This document shows, piece after piece, positions 1-10,536 of a DNA stretch of 64,000 bases. The translations under genes and the position numbers were made by a program. The stretch comes from Phycomyces nitens (lineage: Eukaryota > Mucoromycota > Mucoromycetes > Mucorales > Phycomycetaceae). Position 1 is the stretch's first letter; every line of letters begins with the position of its first letter. The notes below the pieces were generated by a model. The model did not search any database. It was not told where the DNA came from and was given only the letters and a program-made list of their open reading frames with translations. Location of the stretch: the NCBI GenBank assembly GCA_022702545.1, contig JAHRBC010000004.1, positions 5,176,001 to 5,240,000 of the forward strand. Reading direction: 5' to 3'.

Positions 1-2427
1 TGTCCTCGTCAGATTCTTCATCGTCGTCATCTCCGCTCGCGTAACGCTTTCGCTTGCCTTTAAGAGGTGGACCCAAAGGACTATGACGATAAGTACCAAA
101 TACTGGACAACCAGCCCACTTACCTCTCCATTGTGTCCGAGTCTGTGTCGATCACGTCTGTTCCACTCTCATTCATACAGTCATCTACCTCGCGGTCGGC
201 TTCTTCCCAGTCGATATTTTCAACCAGTGAATTATCGGCATCCTCAAACGCATCTTCAAAGTCCAGAGGAGTTGATTCGGGGTTCTCTATCTCCTGGGGC
301 GTCGATGGTTGTGCAAGCCCGTACAGCGCCTCATCTTGTATAGCCCATCGCGACGTACTGTCCACTAGCCATGCTGGTGTTACAATCGAGATTCGCCTGC
401 CATACTTGAGTGCGGCCTTGACTTTGGATGTTCCTGGCTGTGAAGAAAGAAGAAAAACTAATTAGCCAGTCCACTGGTTCAATTGGCCTTACCTTTGCTG
501 CAATAAGGTGCGTAACCTTGCCAGTCAGCTCCTGCCCACAATCTGCTCCAAACGACTTTGCCAGCTGCCATAGCCATGATTGCGAGGGTTCCTGGTGAAG
601 GGGAATTACACCAGAAAATACAAGATAGAGACCCTTTAGAATCCGACTCTTCATGGACGGGATGATTTCCTTGACATCTGGAGCTGTGTTCTGTGCGGCC
701 TTGTAATATCGGCTGTGGACCTCGGTTAGGATCTGAGTCGAGGTTAACAATCAGCTCAAGAAAAACCATTTGTTACCTTTAGCATCGTGTACAGCTCCCG
801 GTCATCGTCGACCAGCAAAGGCCGTTCCTGGCGTGCATTGAGCTCGGTCTGTTTCTGGGCCAGGGGTCGTTGCTGCTTCTGTTCCTCTGCCATGGCCTCC
901 TGTTCGCGTGTCTGGGCATCAAGGGTGGGAGGATCGTCTGGCTTGGGCTCGGGGTCTGTCTTGGGCTCTTCCGTCTTTTCTGTCTTGAGCTTAGTGGCAA
1001 TTGGATGAGTTTGGAAGTGTGGCGTCGTGGAGCTTACCTGTTTGGGCCCAAAAGGGGAGTTGATGTCGCCTGTACCAACAAAGAACTCATCTGGTACAAG
1101 AATGTGTTACTATCCCCATTAATCTATCTCGCTCTTCATTTTTGTTGGATTTACATCATCCAGCCTGCTTCTATCCTTACATGGCTTGATTTTGATCAGA
1201 TTGGGAGAGAAGCTCCAGACGTCAGACCGATCATCAAGTACGACCACCATTGAGGTGTCGCAAGGAAACAGACGTTGCAGAGTCTTTTGGGTGACGCCTA
1301 CGTATTCGAGTAAGCCATCTAGAGAACTAATTGACCAGCCAATCTTACTTCCACTCTCATCACGCGATAGAATTCGTTCGCGAAACATGCTGCCTCGAGG
1401 ATCAATTTCACGCGCCACTGCTTCGGCGTAGTGCCTTGTGCCCATTGTATAAATGTGCAATTCATAAAGTTGGCTGACCTTTTCCAGGAATTCTGATAAG
1501 CCTGGTCTATATGTATATTATAGGTTAATTAAGATAAAATTGTCTGTGTGCACTCTCTATTATATATAACCCACCGCAATTTAATGTAATAGACCAATGG
1601 GCTGCCTGCAAGTGTGAATTTACGAATGTCTTCAGTAGCAGCATGGTTGGCATTCTTTTCGTCGTCCATCCACTCTCCCACTGTGGGATCCCAGGTGGCA
1701 TGCACAATGGTCTGGTCAAGATCGAGAATCAACGACAACTTCTTGTCCTTTCTCAGTCTGTCTGCCGTCTCCTTCTCTAGTCTCTCGGCTTCCTATTAGT
1801 CCATTAATATCCAGCCCTCTCTCTCTCTCTCTCTATATATATATCTCTTGTCGTCATTATTATTATCTGACCTTGCGGCTGACCGTCAAGCCCTTTAGGT
1901 CATGGCTCATATTGATCCCAGCCTCTGTGATCTCTGAACTACAAGACAAATGAATTTCTTGTATACCAAAAAGTATTGATTTACCTCTCAAGAATGGCAC
2001 CGCAGATAGCACACAGGCCATTGAACTGCACTTCATGTTTACAGTCCATCTAAAATAATAATACACAACACAGGCACACATACACACACACATACACACA
2101 CACAAGCACACATGTATAAATGTATATAATATATAGATAGATAGATAGATATGTATAAGAACTCTTTATATTATTTAGGCTTCCATTTCCTTTTACCGTC
2201 TCTTTTTTTCTTTTTATAAAAATAATTTTCAATAGGTTTGCTGTCCAGATTGGTTCAATCAAGAGGTGTCTAATAGGATTCCAAAAAAAAAAAAGTATAT
2301 ATGTTTATCTATCATCCAAGTCAGTAAAGATCAGATCTAGTAATGACCCCCAAAAAACAAAAAGTTGGTCCTTCCAATGCGCGTTATACCTGGAATGTGA
2401 AAAGCGGGATGGTGACCACAGGCGCAT
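1..2427 (-). CDS. FCP1: FCP1-type RNA polymerase II CTD phosphatase (3' end beyond window)
   Basis: Nuclear Ser/Thr phosphatase that dephosphorylates the RNA polymerase II C-terminal repeat to recycle the enzyme. A zinc-like segment (CKHEVQFNGLCAICG, about 2049-1985) is followed by the catalytic HAD/FCPH motif LDLDQTIVHAT (about 1735-1700), the conserved ILSRDESG and LFPCDTSMVVVLDDRSDVW blocks (about 1390-1215), then a BRCT domain (GLYLVFSGVIP ... VTHLIAAK, 640-500) and an acidic tail. This order and spacing are those of FCP1. At least seven introns are visible. The coding region runs off position 1 in a Lys/Arg then Asp/Glu-rich tail (KRKRYASGDDDDEE), so the stop is missing. The 5' end is uncertain: the exon at 2049 begins with ATG, but FCP1 proteins have more N-terminal sequence and small exons may reach about 2427. 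The family assignment is secure; the first exon is not. Confidence 0.88.
2071..2151. repeat. CA-rich and GATA microsatellites
   Basis: CA-rich tract (about 2071-2109) followed by a short run of tandem GATA-type tetranucleotides (about 2131-2151), upstream of or within the first intron of the FCP1 gene. Simple low-complexity DNA; it makes spurious ORFs on the minus strand. Confidence 0.8.
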
Positions 2428-2730
2428 GTCAGCATCTCATGTACTTGTTAACTCCATCCATTCGCCCGATCATCTCTCTCTTCACCTCTTTACACTTTGT
2501 CTGTTCGGCACACTTTAGTTAAAAGGAAAGGAAAAAGTGAAGAGAAAAAAAAACGATGCGTTCGACAAGTCACGTGATTAAGGTGCCTTGAGGCAGGTTG
2601 TTGACATGTTGAATTTGTGTAACATTATGCATGGTAGTGCTATGATTTTATGCATGGTAAAGAAAAAACGACTAGTTGTATAAGAATAAGAGAGCTATGT
2701 ACAGATATTATGGGTATTTTTTTAGAGGTA

Positions 2731-3108
2731 TTATGTGTCCGAGCAAAAGTCCAGGGGATCCTCTTCTTGTTCTGGCCAAAGCAAGGCCAGGAGAGCAGCC
2801 TCTAGTTCTGTTTGTTGGGCTTCCTGGTCAAATGGCCAACTGTCCTCCAGCTCAAGAAACACTGTGTCCTCTTGAGGTGTGTCTTCGGCTTCCAACAAAT
2901 ATGCCTCTAGGTCAAACGATAGTCCAAATGCATTGTCCTCTGCCTGTTCTTTGCGCGCATACTCCTTTAGGGCCTCATCTGGATCACCGTCGCACGGAGA
3001 TGTTTTGCGGGTATCCTGTAGTACTATCTGGCCAGTGGTAATTGGAGCAGCAAGTGCAGCCATAGTGCACGACCATACGCAGATCAAAGCACAGATGAGT
3101 TTGAGCAT
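2731..3108 (-). CDS. small secreted acidic protein, unknown function
   Basis: Intronless 125-residue protein. The N-terminus MLKLICALICVWSCTMAALA is a good signal peptide (short basic start, hydrophobic core, small residues before the likely cleavage site near Ala-Ala-Pro). The mature part is very acidic, rich in Glu, Asp, Ala and Leu, with Glu-rich heptad-like segments (EALKEYARKEQAEDN, TELEAALLALLWPEQEED) and only two Cys. The ATG is preceded at 3163-3170 by a consensus TATA box, which supports this start and points to regulated expression. I recognise no domain. It could be a secreted effector-like or cell-wall-associated protein; that is inference from signal peptide, size and composition only. 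Confidence 0.7.
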   Translation of the reverse strand: MLKLICALICVWSCTMAALAAPITTGQIVLQDTRKTSPCDGDPDEALKEYARKEQAEDNAFGLSFDLEAYLLEAEDTPQEDTVFLELEDSWPFDQEAQQTELEAALLALLWPEQEEDPLDFCSDT

Positions 3109-3162
3109 TTTTGAAGAGAAACAGATGATGAAATAAAATATGTTTTAACTGGAGCAAGTCGA

Positions 3163-3170
3163 TTTATATA
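3163..3170 (-). promoter_or_regulatory. TATA box of the secreted acidic protein gene
   Basis: TATATAAA read on the minus strand, 55-62 bases upstream of the ATG at 3108, a spacing compatible with a transcription start about 30 bases downstream. Confidence 0.6.
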
Positions 3171-4346
3171 ACATATGGATCCAATGAAGGGGTCTGTTTT
3201 GCAGTGATCTACCACAGAAGCTAGCCCATGCCCCCTTTTATTTCTCTTTGTAAAAAGAAAAGATACTTGCTGCATTGTCTCTTTCCTCCTGAATATACCG
3301 GACATCATCTTTTTCACTGGATCCACAGCAGATCTTTACACTACCTACCATATTGTCCAGTCTAGGCGATCTCTATGCCAAACATAAAGATGTTGGTAAT
3401 ACGCTTTTTTTCTTCTTTTTTTCTTCTTTTTCATCTGATTTCCCATTGATCTTTTGATCGTTTGATTTAGAATCATTAATCAGCGTCGCGTCATTCGTGT
3501 TAAGAACAGCTTTTAGATACATACTTTGACACTGTTAAACTTGTTATATCAAGGAGTATTATAATACAGAACAGTCTTTTACTAACCAATCCCTTGCAAC
3601 AGGTCTCTAGAGGCAAACTCAACCAAACCACCACCAAGGCAGATCAATGCAACCAGATGCACGGCATTAAAGGCCTACAGGATGTTCCCCACACATACAT
3701 AAACTTTTTTTTTCTTTTTTCAATATTGATTACTGCTGTTAAAGAAGCCTCACAGCCCTTGTTTCTTGTGTGTAGAGTAGATCTGTTATCTCCATGACTT
3801 TACCTCCTTTTATGACCCCCTTTTTTCCCTTTTTTCTTTCTTTCTTTCTTTTATTACCCTCAGGGTCAAGACAGCTATTGTCTAGAGTGCCGAAAACAAA
3901 CTATAGATTCGATCAATAGTCTAAAAAACTAAAAAAGAATAAAAAAAAAGCATAATCCTAGCCTATTGACCATTGGTGTGGATTTACTGCTACTCCTCTT
4001 CAGTGTTCCTAGTCTCCCTTTAGATCATCTCGGCTACTGCAATAGTCCTACTAGATCCAGCAGATGGAATGTGTATAAATGTGTTTTCTTTAAAAAACAA
4101 AAATATGAATTTTAATCAATTTATAATATTTGGCGCGTTTTGATAAAGAAACACTATAAAGTTGTGGCAAACCATCACTTTTTGCACGACCAGTAATATT
4201 GTGTACATTTCACACACTTGGGAGTAGGATCTAATCCTAATCACAAGTCAAAATCGAGTAAATAATGCACTCCTTTAATGTTCAATAATAATCAAACATT
4301 GTGATTCAGCAAAATAACATGTATTCAGCACAGTCACAAGGCCAGA
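3171..4346. other. AT-rich intergenic spacer
   Basis: About 1.2 kb between the divergent secreted-protein gene and the coilin gene. It holds T-rich tracts and a TATA-like GTATAAATG near 4072, but no open frame with coding character on either strand. No gene seen. Confidence 0.6.
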
Positions 4347-6671
4347 ATGAATGAAACGGTTGAAAATATTCACAATGAGTTTATCACCATTCTACCAAAA
4401 ATGCGCATCAAACTTACAACCGGCAGCCCATTCCCGCCAGAAAACCGCTGGTACAATGTTGCCAATTGCCATGAATCAATGACGATTGGGGATTTGGCTG
4501 GCAAGATTGCCAATGATTTTTTACTCCCCACACAATCTGGTCTCATACTAGAGATTGACAACTTTAAGTTGTGTCCTACAGATACAGTAGTTGATCTCAT
4601 TCGAGAAAATGATCTCATAAAGTAAATAATGACGCGCAACTCACAAGTAAACTAATCCTATATATATAAATATATATATGTGTGTAAAGAATTCGACAGG
4701 CGCGCCCAGAAGAAGACTCGATTAGAAAACGGAAACGAGGTAAATATTGTTATTTATGCACGACAAATGCTTAGCAAAACTGGGGATGATTGTACAGACT
4801 TTGAAGAAGAAAACGCTGAGCAATCCAAATCTGAAAAGAAACACAAGACGACCAAGAAATCTCCTCGTGAAGATGCACAGAGGCCTCTACCATCCAATCT
4901 ATTTGAAAATGGCTATTCAAAAGAGAAATTGGTGCATGATTTATTAAAAGAATGGGATCGAGTAATCAGCAACGATTTCAAGAAAGAAAAGGAATCTGTC
5001 CAGTATAAACAAAAGGATCTTCTGGAAGCTCGCCGTGAAAAAAAGGCAGCCAAAAGAAAAGAGGCTGATAAAAAGGCAGCTAAAAAGGCAGCTAAAAAGG
5101 CAGCTAAAAAGGCAGCCAAAAAAGCAGCCAAAAAGAAAATATCCATTGATCGCAAAGGTTCAGAGAAATCCTGTACAAAGGATTCACAAGATGATGTGCC
5201 TACTTTGAAGAATAGTAATGTTATGCATGCTCAGTCGGGCGTAACTCAGCAAAGCCCATCTGCCAAGAATATCAAAGAAGATCAATCCAAGAAAGCAACT
5301 CTTGATATTCCAGTTGAGAAGGTGGAACCTACGCCTCGGAAAGGCCTCCCGTATCAAGGCCTGACAAAGACCCAAAAGAGAAACGCCCGTAGAATAAAAT
5401 TAAAAGAGGTCCTAAAGGCCAAGGAACAAGGAACCAGCAAACATACCATTTCTACTGAACGAGAAGAGTCTGCACAGAATGTCACAAAGAAAGACGACCA
5501 TGCTATCTCGAGTGACCAGACACCTGCTGCCCTCCCGATTCATCCACATGGTCTAGTCAAACACAACAAGAACAAAAAGAAGAACTTTCTTAAAGAGATG
5601 GATAGCAGACCACGCTTCCATACACACTATGAAGACGAAAAGCCACAGACCGAGGAAAATATAATCGATAGTTTATCCAACACTGTCTCGGCCCCTGAAA
5701 AGAAAGAGAAGGAATCTTTAGAAGAGAAGGAATCTTTAGAAGAAAAGGAATCGTCTTCAGAAGAAGAAGAAGAATCGTCCTCAGAAGAAGAAGAAGAAGA
5801 ATCGTCTTCAGAAGAAGAAGAGTCGTCTTCAGAAGAAGAGGAAGAATCGTCTTCAGAAGAAGAGGAAGAATCGTCTTCAGAAGAAGAGGAAGAATCGTCT
5901 TCAAAAGAGTCAAAGTTGGAGCCTGAACTGAATAACTCTAGTCGTGTGCTCATTTCTTCCTGCGAGGCTGATGAATACTATGTCCCTAATCCAGAGAGAA
6001 GCAACTGGGGAGCAGAGTATCCAATCCACCAAAAGAAATCACCATTCTACGTCAAAATCACTGACACAGATGAGACATCTGCACAAGATTCTGCTAAAAA
6101 AGACAACAAGGCTCCCAGTGCAGAATCAGCAAAAGTTCAAATCAAGCCAGTACAAACAGAAAGCCAGGTTGAAAATGTCGATTACGATAAGCTCCAAGCT
6201 GTCACACTTGAAAGTGCTGATCTTGCTGTAGGAGACATACTTGCCATCAAGGTAAGGGATATTGATTAAGACCATGTTGTTTATTTTTTCATATTGCATA
6301 CATGTTTATTATCATAACTAAAACTATGCAGACATTGGAATTATCACCAACATATACTCCTGAGATCTCTGATTGGATGGTATGAAATCAAGGTTGAAGT
6401 AAAGTGGATGTTGATTATTTATTTCTATTGGTAGCAAACAAAACTGGTTGATATGGATAGAATTCGAATGACTCTTACTCTCAAGTTCCTGCCTGGTTTC
6501 TCTCCAAAGGTCGCTAAGGGAGGCAGGTTTGAACTGACCGAGTCTAAATACGACTATGATGATTATGAAGAAGAAGAACAAGAGGAAGAAGAACAAGAAG
6601 AGGAATATATCGAAACGTATCAGGCCAGTTCACTCTACGAAATTCGAAGAGTCAAATCTGCCGAACAATAA
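4347..6671 (+). CDS. coilin (Cajal body scaffold) homologue
   Basis: Nuclear scaffold that organises Cajal bodies and snRNP maturation in animals and plants. Four exons fit the frame: 4347-4621, 4700-6251, 6332-6379 and 6435-6671. The N-terminus (MRIKLTTGSPFPPENRW ... LIRENDLIKRAQKKTR) matches the coilin ubiquitin-like N-terminal domain. The C-terminus has the coilin Tudor-like core: VGDILAIK-TLELSPTYTPEISDWM, then MTLTLKFLPG, GGRFELTESKY and an acidic tail. The human counterpart reads [23 protein letters not shown]. Between them lies a charged linker with tandem KKAA repeats and a long Ser/Glu tract (repeated ESSSEEEE). Joining exons 1 and 2 at the AG before 4700 keeps the frame and yields the conserved Asn-Asp...Arg-Ala-Gln-Lys block. 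Coilin is absent from model yeasts, so automated annotation would probably call this hypothetical. Confidence 0.85.
5069..5910 (+). repeat. intragenic low-complexity repeats in coilin
   Basis: Two separate tracts inside the coilin linker. At about 5069-5136 a 12-base unit encoding Lys-Lys-Ala-Ala is repeated about five times. At about 5713-5910 tandem units encode Glu-Ser-Ser-Ser-Glu-Glu-Glu, flanked by Glu-Lys-Glu-Ser-Leu-Glu units. Both are in frame, so slippage would change the protein length without breaking it. Confidence 0.85.
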
Positions 6672-6807
6672 ACTATGGCCTACATATTGGTCCATATGTC
6701 ATTTAATCCCAAAGCAACACTTGCTACTCTTTAAATACCCTTAAATACACAACAGGCAAAAATGATACTTGTTTTCGATTTATATTACTAATATATCCAT
6801 ATTTATA

Positions 6808-7402
6808 TTACTTTTGAGATGCCAGTTGCTGGTACTGCATCTGGAGTTCACCAATCTAAATTCCTTATAAGCAAATCAAATCATCTTTTGCACATCTTTA
6901 AACCTACTGTGTTCTTCTTCATCTCAGACTTGTCGGTCAATTCCTTCAACTGAGTCTCGACGCGCTTACTGTCTTGCCATGTAAATATCCCACTCATAGT
7001 TTGCGAATTAGACTTACATTTCACTGCCAATAAGATCCAGACGGTTCTTGACATTGGTAGTTGCTTCTGACTTGTCCTGCTTGACAAGGACAGGACCAAT
7101 TAATTTGTAAATATTGGCATCTGATTTCAACAGCCCAAATTCCTATTCCAGAGTTAGTCTATGCCATTTGTTCTCGAGGGATATCCTTTATAATCCTACC
7201 TTGTTGACCAACTCATTCTCCTGCTGCTGAGAATCCAGTCTCTGTCTGGTCTCAATGACCTTTTGAAGTTCTGTTGATAGATTAGAGATGATTACTTGGA
7301 TTCCATAATCCTTGCTATTAATTGACTGGTACCCTTTTGCAATTGCTGGAATGCTTTTGATTCTGCCTCAAGCTTGGCTTCAATAACAGACAATGAGCTC
7401 AT
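6808..7402 (-). CDS. PFD6: prefoldin subunit 6
   Basis: Beta-type subunit of the hexameric prefoldin chaperone, which delivers unfolded actin and tubulin to the CCT chaperonin in the cytosol. The spliced protein starts MSSLSVIEAKLEAESKAFQQ, continues with a coiled coil (ELQKVIETRQRLDSQQQENELVNK), the diagnostic hairpin LKSDANIYKLIGPVLVKQDKSEA, a second coiled coil (KRVETQLKELTDKSE) and ends GELQMQYQQLASQK. Human PFDN6 has the same KLLGPVLVKQ core and similar length (about 125 residues). The last exon, at about 6850-6808, encodes the final 15 codons. At least four introns. The gene is tail-to-tail with coilin, only 136 bases away. Confidence 0.9.
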
Positions 7403-7660
7403 TTGATGACGATGATGATGTGATTAAAGTGTCTCCACTCTTCTTTTTCTCGCGTTGTGGAGGAGCGGAGTTGTGGCTTACAGCAAGTCACCTCGAACAA
7501 AGGTTGAAACATATATATATTTGGCATACTTTATTTTTGATTTATCTGTGGCAATAGGCATCCTTTAGGGCTTAAAGATGTGTTTATTGCTTTTTAAAAA
7601 AAAACCTCCCTTTAATTATTATATGTATGTGAATATGGATAGAGTATTAAGGACCATTAT

Positions 7661-9132
7661 CTACTTGATATCTTTGTTGAAAACAGCAGAGCTGCTGCTG
7701 TTGGTATTGAAATAGCCCATTTTGGATTTCTCCTTGTGCTTCAGGCCTAGTCGCTCGATATCAGCAACCACCTTTTCTATGTTCTCTTCCGTAATCTTTC
7801 TTCTCATCTCTGCAGGGCGCAATGAAACAGACTTTGCCAAAAGATTGTTTGTATCCGTCTTCCATGCCTTTGACGCCATCTCTCTTGGTTTCTGAAACGC
7901 CGCATGGTTCTTGTGAACTACAAACCAAAAAAGTCAATATAATTTCAATCCCTTTAATAATCCCTTACTCTTGAAATAAAACGACTGGATCTCTGCTGGC
8001 TTCATCAGACTTGCCAGCTGGTTTTGTACTTCCATGTCCTGCGCAGAGTTGTGGCCCTTTGCTGTCCAGATCTGATAACTATCACATTGCTGCCTAGAAG
8101 ACACAGACACACCACACACGGTATCGTCTATACATCCCTCAACTCTTTCACCAATCAATAGTACCAGGAGATCTCTCCAGGCCAAAGGAGACTGTGCTTT
8201 TGGGATCTTGAAGTTGAACGATCCTCCGTATTCATTGCGTGGATCTTCCCTAATGTTTTCATATCTTGAGCACCTCTTGATTTTGACCTGTCAAGCCACG
8301 TACCAGATAGGTTTGATACCTTTGCGCATAAAGTGCAGGTTGCTTCTAAAGCCAAGTTTCTCTGGGCCATCGATATTGTTGTATACAGACCAGAATTTCT
8401 AAGTTGGTTTTGTATATATATATTTACTTATTAATAAAATAAGATCCATGGGCTTATTGTAGCACACAATAGTATCACAATCGAACAAAGCAAACCGAAT
8501 TACCTGTACAGATCCCACTGTCGAGATGACTTGAAGATTGGCTTCGTATTCAGTAGGTGGCAAATTGGGAACATATCTAGCATGTCAATAATTTAGTTAC
8601 ATTTTCCTTCTCTTTCTGATTTGCCAACTAGCAAAATAAGCCATATAATAATATCCACCTTACCTATCATACCAAAATGTCCACTCTGTCTGAAGGGCAA
8701 TTTCTCCCACATTAAGCAGCTCCTCTTTCTTTTGTTGGTCAAGTATCACAATCTCGTCCTTGTAGACATAGCCATCCTTGATGATCGGACTTGATGGAGA
8801 GATGGTTTCGGGGCCTGGTGACTGTAGGCCGCCATTTGAGAGAGAGCGTCTGAGGTCCTGGGCATCTTGAGCGGTTGGAGATGATGAGACCTGTCCACCT
8901 TCTGAACTAATCGAACGTGATCCTAGTTCTAGGGAGCGGATGGTTGGAGATAATGATGACTGTTGAAGTGGTGTAGGGCTGCCCATTGCAGCTGATTTGA
9001 ATTGGAACGCAGACACGGCTGGCGACAAGGCCATGTTTGTTTTTACACCAGGGCGGAATACTTTTGTTGTCGCATGGTTCATGGGCTGATGGTTAGCAAG
9101 ATGAACACTGTCATTAGATTTAGAGTCGGTCA
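7661..9132 (-). CDS. eIF4E-family cap-binding protein (class II / 4EHP-like)
   Basis: Binds the mRNA 5' cap; class II members (4EHP/eIF4E2) usually compete with eIF4E and repress translation. A Ser/Pro-rich N-terminal extension of over 100 residues (MTDSKSNDSVHLANHQ...) precedes the core: LQTEWTFWYDRYVP, KFWSVYNNIDGPEKLG, SNLHFMRKGIKPIW-EDPRNEYGGSFNFKI, LAWRDLLVLLIGERV and a long C-terminal helix region. The KPIWEDPRN-GG block is the eIF4E signature with its second cap-stacking Trp; the first cap-contact loop carries Tyr rather than an obvious Trp, as in class II. The Trp-Glu junction is made by splicing (TG|GTACGTG ... TTAG|G). An in-frame ATG further upstream (9220) is possible; I prefer 9132 because the extra residues look like translated 5' leader. 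Class assignment is less certain than family. Confidence 0.82.
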
Positions 9133-9463
9133 TCAGGTTTAGAAACTGTAAAGGGTTGGGGAGACAGAAAACAGATAAAAAGAAGGTGGGGTTTGAATCT
9201 AGTGTTGGATGTTCGGCCATGCATCGGTTTTTTTGACCCCCGCGTTGTCAAGGGGCAACGGTATGAAGGAAGACCTTACATTCAGTTTGTGCTTAAAGAC
9301 AAGCCAATGTTTGATTAAATTCGTATATGTTGTTGTTGTTGTTTTTGTTGTTATTTGTAAGGATAGCACAATCGTAAAAGGCGCCTTAATATAATATAAG
9401 AAATAGTATGCACAAGTCATCAACCTGTTTTATAAATAGTATCCCCTCCCCCCCATAGAAAGG
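9133..9463. promoter_or_regulatory. divergent promoter region between eIF4E-like and CMD-like genes
   Basis: Shared upstream region of two divergent genes. It has a C-rich tract near 9446-9455 and a GTT-repeat stretch near 9330. No further gene seen. Confidence 0.5.
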
Positions 9464-9470
9464 TATAAAA
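9464..9470 (+). promoter_or_regulatory. TATA box of the CMD-like gene
   Basis: TATAAAA, 57-63 bases upstream of the ATG at 9527. A second TATAAATA lies at about 9431. The spacing supports the chosen start. Confidence 0.6.
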
Positions 9471-9526
9471 GTAGCCACGTATATCCCTCAGGAACCAAAC
9501 TGTTTCTGCATTTCAATCTATCAAAA

Positions 9527-10380
9527 ATGACGTGTCTTGACCAGATCTATAGAGACCTCTTGAACATCAACCTCAAGACCCTGAACACTGATATTTCTGC
9601 TATTTTGTTGGCAAGTTTGTGTCTTGGTAACCGTTTTTAATCCTCAACCCATTCCAGTGTTCTGGGCTAGTGACAAGACCTGATCACAAGCAGTCCTTCC
9701 AGTTCATAGCAACCAGGCACCTCGAGTCACTTTCGACTGACGAGGAAAAGGCAAGATGGGCAGAGCGTATGCGCTCAGCTACCACAAAGTGTCTCATCTT
9801 TCAAGGCTTTCCCACTGCAAGTATATTTGTATCCCGCCCACAACTCTATTGACAAGTGTGCTTTAGACTATAAATGCATCTAGCAGTCTCTATGAGATCC
9901 TGTCACCCAAAGTCAAGAGTCTTTTCAATAAAGACAATCTGTATGAATCTATAGCAACACATAGAAAGACTAATATGTACATTTATTTAGATGCTATCGT
10001 GACGATACTACCATGGGAGAGCTCTATGAACGTGGCTACAAAATATTCAGCAATGTCTACAAGGAGCGCAGTGATGGTGTGGCTGCTTATATGACAGCAG
10101 AGAATCCAGATTTATTCAATCACAGTATCTACATGTACGCAGTCGTAATCGGCAATTATACGCACCTATCTGCCCTAGAGACCCATTTTGTAATGGTAGT
10201 CAACCTGCTACTGAAAGAGTCAAATATACAGGTAAGCAAAGCACTCATTCTCATTGTGTCTTGAGGCACTAATTCCTCTTGTAGCTCGAAAACCACCTGG
10301 AAAACTTTATTGGGCTTGGAGGCACTAGTGACCAATTAAAAGATATAAAGACCATTGTTGAGGTCATCAAGGCATTGTAG
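9527..10380 (+). CDS. AhpD / carboxymuconolactone-decarboxylase-like protein (PXP2-like)
   Basis: The spliced product begins MTCLDQIYRDLLNINLKTLN, with about five exons. Exon 1 joins at the CTAG before 9672 to give VTRPDHKQSFQFIATRHLESL. The C-terminal half has the all-helical CMD/AhpD fold pattern: GRxxHGxxLYERGYKIF-like start, NPDLFNHSIYMYAVVIGNY, then LSALETHFVMVVNLLLKE and a last helix pair NHLENFIGLGGTSDQLKDIKTIVEVI. That LSALET...HLENFIGLGG arrangement resembles fungal AhpD-like proteins such as yeast Pxp2. I see no CxxC redox pair, so peroxidase-reductase activity is not supported. The protein ends in Lys-Ala-Leu, which is not a convincing PTS1, so peroxisomal location is unproven. Function unknown. 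Confidence 0.75.
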
Positions 10381-10536
10381 ATACATAAATGTCTCTTACA
10401 GAACCATGGTGATATCTTCTTTTTTTAAAAATATATATATATATATATCACTGTCTTGTACAAACAGTTTAATAAATAAATAAATAAATGATATTGAAAA
10501 CAAGCCTTTGGTTCTTGTCTACAAACTATAATGATC

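Noticed and set aside
2050..2262. Minus-strand frame with Tyr/Val/Cys runs
   Set aside because: Produced by CA and GATA microsatellites.
5590..5953. Long minus-strand Ser- or Leu-rich open frames
   Set aside because: They are antisense shadows of the coilin Ser/Glu repeat and have no promoter or splice structure.
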